A DNA stretch of 64,000 nt from Nodularia sp. LEGE 06071 (GTDB lineage: Bacteria > Cyanobacteriota > Cyanobacteriia > Cyanobacteriales > Nostocaceae): contig NZ_JADEWH010000009.1 of the NCBI RefSeq assembly GCF_015207755.1, forward strand, positions 124,001 through 188,000, given 5' to 3'. The number at the start of each line of letters is the position of its first letter. Within the stretch, counting starts at the first letter, position 1. Below, in pieces: positions 28,425 to 36,974 of the stretch. Made by a program: the position numbers and the translations under genes. The notes beneath the pieces were generated by a model. It ran no database searches and was not told the origin of the DNA. It was given only the letters and a program-made list of their open reading frames with translations.

Positions 28425-28433
28425 AAATAAATA

Positions 28434-28453
28434 AAGTCCGCAGGTGCGGACTT
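28434..28453. other. Perfect hairpin between the two copies
   Basis: Arms AAGTCCGCA and TGCGGACTT around GG. It lies between the intact small gene and its degenerate copy; no T-run follows on either strand. Confidence 0.6.
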
Positions 28454-28549
28454 AGAAATTTGGATAAGGTTAGGTTCTTAACAAGATGGACTACAACTTG
28501 TTAGAGGTTATCTTTATTGTTAATAACTTATCTCAAAAAATCAAGCCTC

Positions 28550-28666
28550 TCAGGCAGAATCTTTAGACATAATTCCTGTATTTATGTCTTCTTCAGCTTG
28601 AATAAATGCTAGGTAAAAAAATTTATCTCCACACTCCGCGTTAATTTTCAGCGTAACTATAGCCAT
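28550..28666 (-). CDS. Possible small protein, 38 residues
   Basis: Minus-strand frame beginning ATGGCTATAGTTACG; product MAIVTLKINAECGDKFFYLA then FIQAEEDINTGIMSKDSA. Composition looks protein-like. The stop codon is embedded in a hairpin GCCT/AGGC followed by TTGATTTTTT, a plausible terminator. AGAGG abuts the ATG, too close for an ideal ribosome site, so the true start may lie further upstream in the open frame. The 3' end has a degenerate second copy 179 bases downstream. Family unknown. Confidence 0.4.
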   Translation of the reverse strand: MAIVTLKINAECGDKFFYLAFIQAEEDINTGIMSKDSA

Positions 28667-29608
28667 CCTCTCTGAGTTGTGATGCTTGGCGTAGCGTCGC
28701 CATAAATGAATAAATAAACTGCCAATTTGCCAAAAATGCTCAGAAAAGATAGATAAAAATTCCTGAATGATTTAGGATTACTATGGTAGTAACAAAATGA
28801 ATTTTAGATTCACTTGTCACGAATCCTGAAAATTTACTACTAAGTAACATTTCAGCTATAAAATTACAAATTACCAAGTTACACGCTGCTTTGTTAAGTC
28901 GCAGTATGGGATTAATTGAAATGTCTGGAGGAGTTGTCTTGGCGGAAAGTCCGAACTCCTGGACAGATATATTTGGGGTACAAGGGAAAATTGGCGTTGC
29001 TGAAACCAAGTATAAATTTAGGCGTAGAGACGTGACATGGAAAGTCTCTATAGGAGTTTGGACATCAATCATCAAAAATCTTGTTCATACTTCAAATCAG
29101 CAACTCCGGAAATCTATTTTGCTATTGCAGTCCGGAATACATACAAGATATCAGACGACGCAGATGATCTGTGCGATCGCCGAAATTCTATGTGATAATT
29201 ATTTTTAATCGTAAAAAAGAATACATCTTTAGCGACGAAACCAGATTTTTTACAGATAGTTGCGGGTTGCCTGCGTCTATACTTATACTAGACAAGATAT
29301 CAAACTGAACCTAAGCCAAAATTTTAGGTATAGAAACTAGACCCTCTTAAACTATCACTTCTCCGGCAATCTAGAAGATATTCCCCTCAAACTATGGAAA
29401 TCAGTGTAATATAGCTGCAATCATTTACTTAACTAAATCTTAAGAATTGGTTAATGCATTTTTAATACGTTGTAACACGTTGAACCTATATTATGTCTTG
29501 GTGATATAAATTTATGACTTAAGTATGAAACTTAGCTCGTGGGAAAGGGTAAAAATTTTAAAGACGAATACAACTGATATTTGTCATATGTAACAGGGAA
29601 ATTGGTAA
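28667..29608. other. Long AT-rich gap before the secretion-system genes
   Basis: About 940 bases. It holds a hairpin GGCG/CGCC near 28687-28701 and a weak relative of the AGAGACGTTG palindrome near 29024-29050. No convincing gene is seen (see rejected items). The promoter of the secretion-system operon should lie in the last 300 bases. I see no integrase, tRNA or att-like direct repeat here. Confidence 0.45.
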
Positions 29609-30223
29609 ATGTCTAGAAAATCCAGTGTGAGAAGACTCAGCAAAGATTCAACTGCTAGTGCAACGAAAACATCTAACAAATTGAGAAAGACTTGGGAATT
29701 ATGGTATCTGAGCATAGTTGAATCCGTGCCATTTTTGATGGCTTGTGCTGTGTTTTTAAGCGTGATTAGCTTAAAAAGTCCCATCCTGCTTTTTTGTTTG
29801 CTAGCGGGTAGTTTAATCGCAATAGTCATGCAACAAATTGGGCAACAAGTAGATTTGCCAAAGCGATGGCTGATACTATTACAAATATTGGCAGGATCAA
29901 TCATCCTCAGCTTATTCTGGTTAGACTATTTTTCCGCACCTGTATATGCACAATTTTTTGGCAGAGCTGAAGATTTTTTCCGCAATACATTAACTCAAGG
30001 TACAGATAATAGCAATAGCCAACCAGCCGTCAGCTTAATATTTAATGTGTTAAGGGCAATTTATTTACTTTATATTGCGGTTTCTCTGATTGGTGTGATT
30101 AACGCAGTCCGTAAAGATGAAGATTGGCAAACTATCGCTAGAGTTCCTTTGTTAGTGGTTGTCGCTGTCACGGTTGCGGATGTCTTGACAGGCTTTGTAA
30201 TTGGTGATACAAGCAATAGGTAA
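29609..30223 (+). CDS. VirB2/TrbC pilin-like membrane protein of the type IV secretion cluster
   Basis: 204 residues. A basic N-terminus is followed by hydrophobic segments near 41-58, 62-75 and 87-104. The last runs into SAPVYAQ, which looks like a signal-peptidase site. The following 90 residues contain two hydrophobic helices (about 144-163 and 175-194) separated by the charged loop NAVRKDEDWQ, with glycines near the end. That two-helix, short-loop layout after a cleavage site is the plan of VirB2/TrbC pilins, and the gene stands first, right before VirB3- and VirB4-like genes. The long N-terminal extension is unusual. The assignment is by layout, not by clear sequence identity. Confidence 0.5.
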   Translation: MSRKSSVRRLSKDSTASATKTSNKLRKTWELWYLSIVESVPFLMACAVFLSVISLKSPILLFCLLAGSLIAIVMQQIGQQVDLPKRWLILLQILAGSIILSLFWLDYFSAPVYAQFFGRAEDFFRNTLTQGTDNSNSQPAVSLIFNVLRAIYLLYIAVSLIGVINAVRKDEDWQTIARVPLLVVVAVTVADVLTGFVIGDTSNR

Positions 30224-30273
30224 TTTGTCTTTGCTAAGATCAGATGAACTAAAGTGGAAGTCCAAGATATTTT

Positions 30274-30651
30274 ATGTCTGAAGAACGAGATCAGAAATTT
30301 CGCCCAGTCAATCAGATCCTTGGATCACAACCATCATTAGGGCCAATTCCTGCTGACCAAATCTTGCCTTGGATTGTGATTATTTTGGCTTCTTACTTTG
30401 TAGTCAATGGAGTTTTTGGGGGGATTTTTGCCGATGATTTTCAAAGATGGTTATGGACAGTATTAATTGCGGGTTGGGGAATAGCCACTTGGTGGATATT
30501 AACTGGTGGTAGGAGTTGGCGCTTTTTAAGCAAATTCATTGGAGTTCCCACTTGGACAAGAGGCTTTGCTCGTTATCAAAGCTTGTTAGAAGTTAATCAT
30601 GAAGCAAAAAATCGGAAAACAAAGCATCAGCATCGCCGGAAAATCAAGTAG
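30274..30651 (+). CDS. VirB3-like small membrane protein
   Basis: 125 residues. Two adjacent transmembrane segments (ILPWIVIILASYFVVNGVF near 30-48 and WLWTVLIAGWGIATWWIL near 59-76) are followed by a basic cytoplasmic tail. Small two-helix proteins directly before, and overlapping, the VirB4 ATPase gene are characteristic of VirB3/TrbD. The coding sequence overlaps the next gene by 53 bases, implying coupling. No enzymatic motif. The call rests on topology and position. Confidence 0.55.
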   Translation: MSEERDQKFRPVNQILGSQPSLGPIPADQILPWIVIILASYFVVNGVFGGIFADDFQRWLWTVLIAGWGIATWWILTGGRSWRFLSKFIGVPTWTRGFARYQSLLEVNHEAKNRKTKHQHRRKIK

Positions 30652-33346
30652 ATTAACACCATTTGAGGATGCTTTACATTTGGCGACAATGTTACGCATT
30701 GCGCTTGACGGTCGAGATATCGGCGCTTACATTTTGAATAAAGAAACCCAAAAAGATAGATTTTGCTTTGTTTTTGGGTTTGAATGTCGAGGAATTCATA
30801 CGACTTTACGGTCTGAACAAATAGACACCATTTTTAATAATATTGAATCTGGTTTAAAAGATATTCCTGAAGGTGAAAAAATGACCTTACACATGGGGTC
30901 ATTTAGTTCTGACAAAAAACGACAAATAGAACTAGCCGATTTGGTGAAGCAGACACCATCACGGGATATCAAATTTTTATTAACATCAGAAAGAGCCAGA
31001 ATTCAAGAACTTAGTAAATCTGGGATTCGTAAGCCGAAATTTCTCCGAATTTATGTTACCTATACTATTGAACCCAATACTACACAGACAGATGATTGGA
31101 TCGAGAAACTTTTATCCAAAGGTGAATTATGGTGGCTGAGATTTAAAGGTGAATTAGCAGAAGTTCAAAATCAGCGGATTGAAACTCTGATCATTAAAGC
31201 TTACCAACAAGGATTTTCCCGTTGGGAACAGCTTTTATCTAACAAAATGGGGTTAGATGTCAAACCTTTAAATGCTGAGGAATTATGGGAACAGGCTTGG
31301 AGAAAGTTTAATGATACACCACCGATAGAAATTCCCCAATTAATTCATTTAGATGAAAATGGACTACATGAGCAAGTTAATTCCGAGTTAGCTAGTACCA
31401 AATTGCTGATCGAAAATATCCACAGTACAACTTTGCTGATGGAGTCTAATGTCCCTTGTGCTGACCGTCGTTGGGTGAATGTGAAAAATCGTTATATTGG
31501 GGCGCTAACGTTTTTGGAAAAACCCGGTGGTTGGCAAAATAAATTTGCTCAGATGCGTTATTTATGGGAATTATTAGCCAGAGAAACGGTAGTAGATACA
31601 GAAATATTTTGCGAATTAACCGCCGCCAATCCCGCTTTAGTGAAAAATACTTTGCAACGAGTGCTGAAGCAGTCAAATATGACAGCGCTCATGGCTCAAG
31701 AAAAAAGTAAAACAATTGATGTTAACGCTCAATTAAAGTTAAAAAAATCGGTAGCAGCGCAAGAACAATTGTATGAGGGAGCCGTACCGATATATACGGG
31801 TATAGTTATTTTTGTCCATCGTCCCACTGTGGCCAAATTAGATGAAGCCACAAGATATATTGAAAACTGTTTTCAACGCCCGGCTCAGGTAATTAGAGAA
31901 ATAGAGTATACTTGGAAAATTTGGCTGCAATCTCTACCGATAGTCTGGGAAGGTTTGTTAGTCAAACCCTTTAACCGTCGCCAGTTATATTTAACCAGTG
32001 AAGTTCCCGGATTAATGCCTTTAGTGTTAACTAAAGCTGGAGATAATCACGGTTTTGAGTTGATTGCTGAAGAAGGCGGAACGCCCATACATCTAGATTT
32101 GTTTAACCAACATAAAAATTTAGCACTATTTGCCACAACTCGTGCAGGTAAATCGGTTTTGGTATCGGGAATTTTAACTCAGGCCTTGGCTCATGGGATT
32201 CCGGTTGTCGCCTTGGATTTTCCCAAACCAGATGGCTCATCTACCTTTACCGACTATACAGAGTTTATGGAGGGAAATGGGGCGTATTTTGATATTTCCA
32301 AACAATCGAATAATTTATTTGAGCAGCCGGATTTGCGATCGCTTTCTCCAGAAACACAGCGCGATCGCCTACTGGATTATACGGGCTTTTTAGAATCAGC
32401 TTTAATGACAATGGTTTTAGGGTCATCTACCGAAAATCAACTATTGTCCCAAACGGTGCGTTCCCTACTTAACTTGGCTTTAGGAGCTTTCTTTGCAGAT
32501 ACAGGGATTCAATCACGATATAAACAAGCGATCGCCGGAGGATTTGGGAGCGCAGCATGGCAAAAAACCCCCACGTTACAAGACTTTCTCTATTTCTGTT
32601 CACCAGAACATCTGCAATTAGATTCTCTCAGTGGAAGAGTAGATGACGCACTCAGTCAAATTCAACTGCGTTTACGGTTTTGGCTTTCCAGTCGCGTCGG
32701 ACAATCCATTTCTGCACCATCTAGCTTTCCCACCGATGCACAACTTTTAGTTTTTGCACTGCGGAACCTCTCCGATAACGAAGATGCAGCCGTACTGTCT
32801 TTAAGTGCTTATTCAGCAGCTTTGCGACGGGCGTTAAGTAGTCCTGCTTCTATCTTCTTTATTGACGAAGCCCCAATTTTATTTGAATTTGACCAAATAT
32901 CAGACTTAGTTGGGAGAATTTGCGCCAATGGTGCGAAAGCTGGGATTAGAGTTATTTTATCAGCACAAGATCCTGATACCATTGCCAAATCTAAAGCCGC
33001 ATCGAAAATTTTACAAAACTTATCCACCAGATTAATTGGGCGGATTCAGCCAGTAGCAGTAGATAGTTTTGTGAGCATTTTAAAATATCCCCGTGATATT
33101 ATTTCTCGTAATGCCACAGAAAGCTTTTTTCCTCGCAAAGAAGGTATTTATAGCCAATGGTTGTTAGATGATAACGGGATTTATACTTTCTGTCGCTACT
33201 ATCCAGGGTTCGAGCAATTAGCAGTAGTTGCTAACAACCCCAATGAACAAACTGCACGGCAAAAAGCAATGTTACAACACAGAGATAAATATGAAGCAAT
33301 TTCTGTATTTGCGCGCCAGTTAATAGCTTCGCTGCGTGGGAGTTGA
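30599..33346 (+). CDS. VirB4/TraC-like type IV secretion ATPase
   Basis: 915 residues. Powers pilus assembly and substrate transfer at the inner membrane. The C-terminal half is an AAA-like ATPase with Walker A TTRAGKSVLVSG (about residue 513), VVALDFPKPDG, Walker B SIFFIDEAPILFEFD (about 750-764) and GIRVILSAQDPDTIAKS, a typical VirB4/TraC motif region. The N-terminal half (about 1-480) is divergent, as in that family. This is the most conserved and most certain gene of the cluster. The VirB3-like gene precedes it with overlap, and the periplasmic VirB5-like gene follows after a 155-base gap. Confidence 0.85.
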   Translation: MKQKIGKQSISIAGKSSRLTPFEDALHLATMLRIALDGRDIGAYILNKETQKDRFCFVFGFECRGIHTTLRSEQIDTIFNNIESGLKDIPEGEKMTLHMGSFSSDKKRQIELADLVKQTPSRDIKFLLTSERARIQELSKSGIRKPKFLRIYVTYTIEPNTTQTDDWIEKLLSKGELWWLRFKGELAEVQNQRIETLIIKAYQQGFSRWEQLLSNKMGLDVKPLNAEELWEQAWRKFNDTPPIEIPQLIHLDENGLHEQVNSELASTKLLIENIHSTTLLMESNVPCADRRWVNVKNRYIGALTFLEKPGGWQNKFAQMRYLWELLARETVVDTEIFCELTAANPALVKNTLQRVLKQSNMTALMAQEKSKTIDVNAQLKLKKSVAAQEQLYEGAVPIYTGIVIFVHRPTVAKLDEATRYIENCFQRPAQVIREIEYTWKIWLQSLPIVWEGLLVKPFNRRQLYLTSEVPGLMPLVLTKAGDNHGFELIAEEGGTPIHLDLFNQHKNLALFATTRAGKSVLVSGILTQALAHGIPVVALDFPKPDGSSTFTDYTEFMEGNGAYFDISKQSNNLFEQPDLRSLSPETQRDRLLDYTGFLESALMTMVLGSSTENQLLSQTVRSLLNLALGAFFADTGIQSRYKQAIAGGFGSAAWQKTPTLQDFLYFCSPEHLQLDSLSGRVDDALSQIQLRLRFWLSSRVGQSISAPSSFPTDAQLLVFALRNLSDNEDAAVLSLSAYSAALRRALSSPASIFFIDEAPILFEFDQISDLVGRICANGAKAGIRVILSAQDPDTIAKSKAASKILQNLSTRLIGRIQPVAVDSFVSILKYPRDIISRNATESFFPRKEGIYSQWLLDDNGIYTFCRYYPGFEQLAVVANNPNEQTARQKAMLQHRDKYEAISVFARQLIASLRGS

Positions 33347-33501
33347 TATAGGAGTAAGTGTCACGCAGAGGCGCAGAGTCGCAGAGAGTTAAATTTGGAG
33401 ATTTCATCACTTTTTGAATAACAGCGCCGAATCTCTTTCATTCCTTCTTCCTTGGCGCACTTGGCGTACTTGGCGGTTCGTTCCTCATATCTTCAAAATA
33501 T
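33347..33501. repeat. Repeat-bearing gap inside the secretion cluster
   Basis: Contains CACGCAGAGGCGCAGAGTCG and, about 60 bases on, CTTGGCGTACTTGGCGGTTC, both variants of common Nostocales intergenic repeats. This is the largest gap among the first five genes of the cluster. Confidence 0.5.
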
Positions 33502-34269
33502 ATGCAGAAAACAACATTTTTTACACTAGCTTTTTCCTGCTTATTAGTCCTACCAGCAATGGCACAATTAGGCAGAGTTTGGACAGACTTTCAATTTTAC
33601 TCTGTGGATATGCAAAACTATCTCAGAAATAATCTCAGCGAAACTTTAAGACCTTTAGAAATTAGAGGTCAAAATGCTCTGAATAATTCTACTGGAGAAT
33701 TAAATATACCGAATCCGGTTGAAGCAGGAAAGAGTTTTCGCCAGGATATATTTTTTAACCCGACAACAGATAAATTTGAAAATAATCCTGTTGTGCAATC
33801 AAATTCTGTAAGTAATGAAATTAATCGGCTAATTACTCGGAGTTCCGTGGAAAGTGTGATGGGTAGAGATGGACAAATCCGATTAAAAGCTAAGTTGCAA
33901 AATACTGAAACTATCCTTGATAATATTGAGCAAGTTACTCAAGAATCTGATAATATTTTTCAGCAAATTGTAAACAGTGTTGCCCAATTAGTTCCACAAA
34001 ATCCATTAGCGTCCTTGGAGAGCCAGAAAAGCAACTTGCAGTTACAAGCTATTAAAGTTCAACAAGAACAAGCAAAAATGATTGGAGAAACACTAGCTCA
34101 GACAATGCAAACAAATCAATCTCTGCAATACTCTAATTTAAATTTAGCCAACATTTCCCAGCAGATGGAAGAGATGAATCGCTCTCGGAGAGTAGATTCT
34201 GCCACAGAGACAGCAAGACTCATCCGCACCACTGCTCAAATAGATTTGTTTGGTAGAGAAGAGAATTAG
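33502..34269 (+). CDS. VirB5/TrbJ-like periplasmic coiled-coil protein
   Basis: 255 residues. A clear signal peptide (FFTLAFSCLLVLPAMAQ) is followed by a Gln/Asn-rich largely helical protein. The segment from about 125 to 245 (KLQNTETILDNIEQVTQESD, ALKVQQEQ-like heptads, LANISQQMEEMNRSRR) is predicted coiled coil. VirB5/TrbJ proteins share this plan and lie between VirB4 and VirB6 genes, exactly as here. No sequence motif proves it; the layout and place do most of the work. Confidence 0.55.
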   Translation: MQKTTFFTLAFSCLLVLPAMAQLGRVWTDFQFYSVDMQNYLRNNLSETLRPLEIRGQNALNNSTGELNIPNPVEAGKSFRQDIFFNPTTDKFENNPVVQSNSVSNEINRLITRSSVESVMGRDGQIRLKAKLQNTETILDNIEQVTQESDNIFQQIVNSVAQLVPQNPLASLESQKSNLQLQAIKVQQEQAKMIGETLAQTMQTNQSLQYSNLNLANISQQMEEMNRSRRVDSATETARLIRTTAQIDLFGREEN

Positions 34270-34285
34270 TATATTGTGAATTAAA

Positions 34286-35335
34286 ATGCAACTTTATATT
34301 TTGCAAATCTTTCCCGAAATTGGTATTAATGAAACTTTCGATAGTGGTGCTGCAACTGCGAGAAGCATGGCCGAAAGTTGGGATAATCAATGGCTAAATT
34401 TATTACAAAATAATACTAATAATAATTTATATGGAGCGCTCACGAATCTGGGTGTGTTTTTTGCTGTCGGCACTTTGTTGTTTTTTATGATGCAATGGCT
34501 CAAAGATGTTATATACAGTGAATATTCCCGTCCGATTACGGGTTTGATTTGGCCTTTTATCGTAGTGGTTTTATTATCTAATGCGGGAGATGGTAGTATA
34601 CTTTCTAATCTGACATTGGGGGTAAGAAACTTTATCAATACAGTTAATCAGCAAGTAGTGACGACAGCAGATGCTGAACAAAGTTATCAGCAAGCACTGA
34701 ATATGAGTCTGGCCGAAGAAGTAACTGGTTCTTTACTGCGTCCTTGTCAATCACTGACTGGTGAACAACAAACCCAATGCTTTGCTAAAGCCAGCGACCA
34801 AATCGATAACCTCTGGCGAGAATATAGAAATTTATACGGGAATAGAATATGGATTCAAAGACTGGAAAATCAGGTAATTGCGCTGAAATTTGGCACAGGA
34901 AATTTATCAGATACTAGCTTTAACTCTTTGTTGGGTAATACAGCCCAAACTAGTATTAAAAACTTTTTAATTTCTTTGCAATATGCCTTTCAAAATTTAA
35001 TAGAAGCTACTATGTTGCTGATTGCAGCTTTAGGACCCTTGGCTGTGGGTGCATCTTTGCTACCTGTAGCTGGTAAACCTATTTATGCTTGGCTGACAGG
35101 TTTCTTCTCGGCGGGAATTGCCAAGATTTCATTCAATATAATTGCTGCTGTCACAGCCGCAGTCATTATCAACGGGCCAGCAGAAAATCCTAATGCTAAT
35201 CCTGACTTAATGTGGTTCATAATTTTTCTAGGAATTTTAGCCCCACTGTTATCTTTAGCTGTGGCCGGTGCTGGAGGATTTGCCGTTTTCAGTGCGATTA
35301 ATAATACAACTGCTTTGGTCAAAGATAGGATATAA
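34286..35335 (+). CDS. VirB6/TrbL-like polytopic membrane protein
   Basis: 349 residues with a short N-terminus, then transmembrane helices near 50-70 and 85-102. A hydrophilic middle holds two cysteines (RPCQSLTGEQQTQCF), and three to four strongly hydrophobic helices follow near 230-337 (ATMLLIAALGPLAVGASLLP, AWLTGFFSAGIAKISFNIIA, FIIFLGILAPLLSLAVAGAG). VirB6/TrbL channel proteins have this plan, with a Gly/Ala-rich C-terminal core and a small central periplasmic loop. Only 16 bases follow the VirB5-like gene. Confidence 0.6.
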   Translation: MQLYILQIFPEIGINETFDSGAATARSMAESWDNQWLNLLQNNTNNNLYGALTNLGVFFAVGTLLFFMMQWLKDVIYSEYSRPITGLIWPFIVVVLLSNAGDGSILSNLTLGVRNFINTVNQQVVTTADAEQSYQQALNMSLAEEVTGSLLRPCQSLTGEQQTQCFAKASDQIDNLWREYRNLYGNRIWIQRLENQVIALKFGTGNLSDTSFNSLLGNTAQTSIKNFLISLQYAFQNLIEATMLLIAALGPLAVGASLLPVAGKPIYAWLTGFFSAGIAKISFNIIAAVTAAVIINGPAENPNANPDLMWFIIFLGILAPLLSLAVAGAGGFAVFSAINNTTALVKDRI

Positions 35336-35400
35336 ATTTTCAAGCCCCTAGATATATATGTGGGTCGAACCAAAATCTAAAATCTAAAATCCCAAATTGT

Positions 35401-36225
35401 ATGACCAATTTACTTCAGAAAAGAAAACCCACCACAAATGTTTTAACAGTTTTTGCGATCGCCACTTTTAGCTTACATCTATTAGTTTTACTTTTATTCA
35501 TCTTGCAAGGGTTGAATATTCGCCAACTCAGTCTGAGAAAACCGCCGAACTTTGTGCAAATGATCGATGGTCAACCCATAGGTGCTGTGGATGATTTAGC
35601 CAGAAACCCCGAAACAATTCGCCAATTTATCAGTAAAACCATGACATCCATGTTTAACTGGTCGGGAACTCTCCCAGCACAAACGATCGCAGAAGCTGCA
35701 AAACCGCAACCAGATCCAGGAATCCAGGTGAGAACGCCACAAGGTAGTAGCCAAAGAGTGACTACCAGCAGTTGGGTAGCTAGTTTTGCCATATCAGAGG
35801 ATTTTCGTAAAGGTTTTTTAAGTGCGATCGCGCAAATGACACCACCGGAAGTATTCTCTAACAACCCTAGTCAAGTGATCTCAGCAGAATTAGTCATCCA
35901 ACGCATTTATCCTCCAGAACAAATAGCCCCTGGTAAGTGGCGAGTGGGGATGGTAGCCGACCTGATTCAAAAAAAACAGGATGATGATCGAAAAACAGTC
36001 ACACCCTTTAATAAAGACTTGCTGGTGCGTGCAGTTGATTATTTTCCCTACCCCCTAGCTAATACCAGCACCAACATCCAAAAAGCCATTTATAGCAATC
36101 GGGCTGACAAATTGGAAATTTACGAAATTCGGAATTTATGTTTAGTGGAAGAATATAGTAATCTGAGTGAAGATAAATCAAACCCCTGTGTAAATCCCAG
36201 AAACTCTGATAGCTTTACGCGATAA
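35401..36225 (+). CDS. VirB8-like protein, paralogue 1
   Basis: 274 residues. A short cytoplasmic N-terminus and one transmembrane helix (LTVFAIATFSLHLLVLLLFI, about 15-34) are followed by a periplasmic domain; this is the VirB8/TrbF/TraE plan. The next gene is a clear paralogue. Shared are FVQMIDGQPIGAVDDLARNP against LVQLVDGRAITVDPQQTAQR, PETIRQFISKTMTSMFNW against PETIRRFVGETMTLMLTW, and a C-terminal KLEIYEI. No ribosome site is obvious. Confidence 0.6.
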   Translation: MTNLLQKRKPTTNVLTVFAIATFSLHLLVLLLFILQGLNIRQLSLRKPPNFVQMIDGQPIGAVDDLARNPETIRQFISKTMTSMFNWSGTLPAQTIAEAAKPQPDPGIQVRTPQGSSQRVTTSSWVASFAISEDFRKGFLSAIAQMTPPEVFSNNPSQVISAELVIQRIYPPEQIAPGKWRVGMVADLIQKKQDDDRKTVTPFNKDLLVRAVDYFPYPLANTSTNIQKAIYSNRADKLEIYEIRNLCLVEEYSNLSEDKSNPCVNPRNSDSFTR

Positions 36226-36271
36226 AATTGTCTGGATGAAGTAATTTTATAATTTATATCCTGAAATATTT

Positions 36272-36952
36272 ATGCAATTAGTCAAGTCAGAAAACAAAAA
36301 AAGCAGTATTTTACCCCTGTTAGCTGTAGGAACATTCGGTTTACATTTATTTAGCTTGCTATTACTTTTATTCCACAGTTCAATGATCCAGGATTTAAAA
36401 CAGCAGTTAACACCCCAAAGCTTGGTGCAACTTGTGGATGGTCGGGCGATTACCGTAGATCCTCAACAAACTGCTCAAAGACATCCAGAGACAATTCGTC
36501 GCTTTGTCGGTGAAACCATGACCCTCATGCTTACCTGGTCACAGCAACAGCCGCCCATGACAGTCTGGGAAATTAGTTCGCAACTCTTAGCTAATGATTT
36601 GAAACCCAAGTTTCAGGCAGAAATTACTAACTTAAATCCCACCGGACAATTAGGCAATATTAATCGGGAAACTGAATATATATTAGTCATAGAAAAAATC
36701 TCTCAACCAACCAAAATAGCTGATGGTAAATGGAAAATTGAAATGCTGGCTAATCAACTATATTTTAGCGGTTCTAATAATCTAGGAACCTCAACTTCCT
36801 TCAATAAACAAATCTTAGTCAGAGCCATAGATCAACCAGCAACTTCACTGCCAACACAACCATTACCGTGGCATTTAGCAGCTTACCGTCTTGGCGAAGC
36901 TAAACTAGAAATTTATGAGATATGTGACATCAAAGACAACAACTGTTATTGA
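36272..36952 (+). CDS. VirB8-like protein, paralogue 2
   Basis: 226 residues; the same topology as its neighbour, with one helix (LLAVGTFGLHLFSLLLLLFH, about 13-32) and a periplasmic domain ending KLEIYEICDIKDNNCY. It is about 50 residues shorter than paralogue 1 because the middle region is reduced. Two different VirB8-like proteins suggest a mixed complex or a division of labour. Ancient duplication is inferred from the modest identity. Confidence 0.58.
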   Translation: MQLVKSENKKSSILPLLAVGTFGLHLFSLLLLLFHSSMIQDLKQQLTPQSLVQLVDGRAITVDPQQTAQRHPETIRRFVGETMTLMLTWSQQQPPMTVWEISSQLLANDLKPKFQAEITNLNPTGQLGNINRETEYILVIEKISQPTKIADGKWKIEMLANQLYFSGSNNLGTSTSFNKQILVRAIDQPATSLPTQPLPWHLAAYRLGEAKLEIYEICDIKDNNCY

Positions 36953-36974
36953 AATTATCACTAAGTAATACACC

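Noticed and set aside
28740..29208. Open frames of 105 and 111 codons on opposite strands
   Set aside because: They overlap each other, lack ribosome sites and show no family features; the region is AT-rich intergenic sequence.
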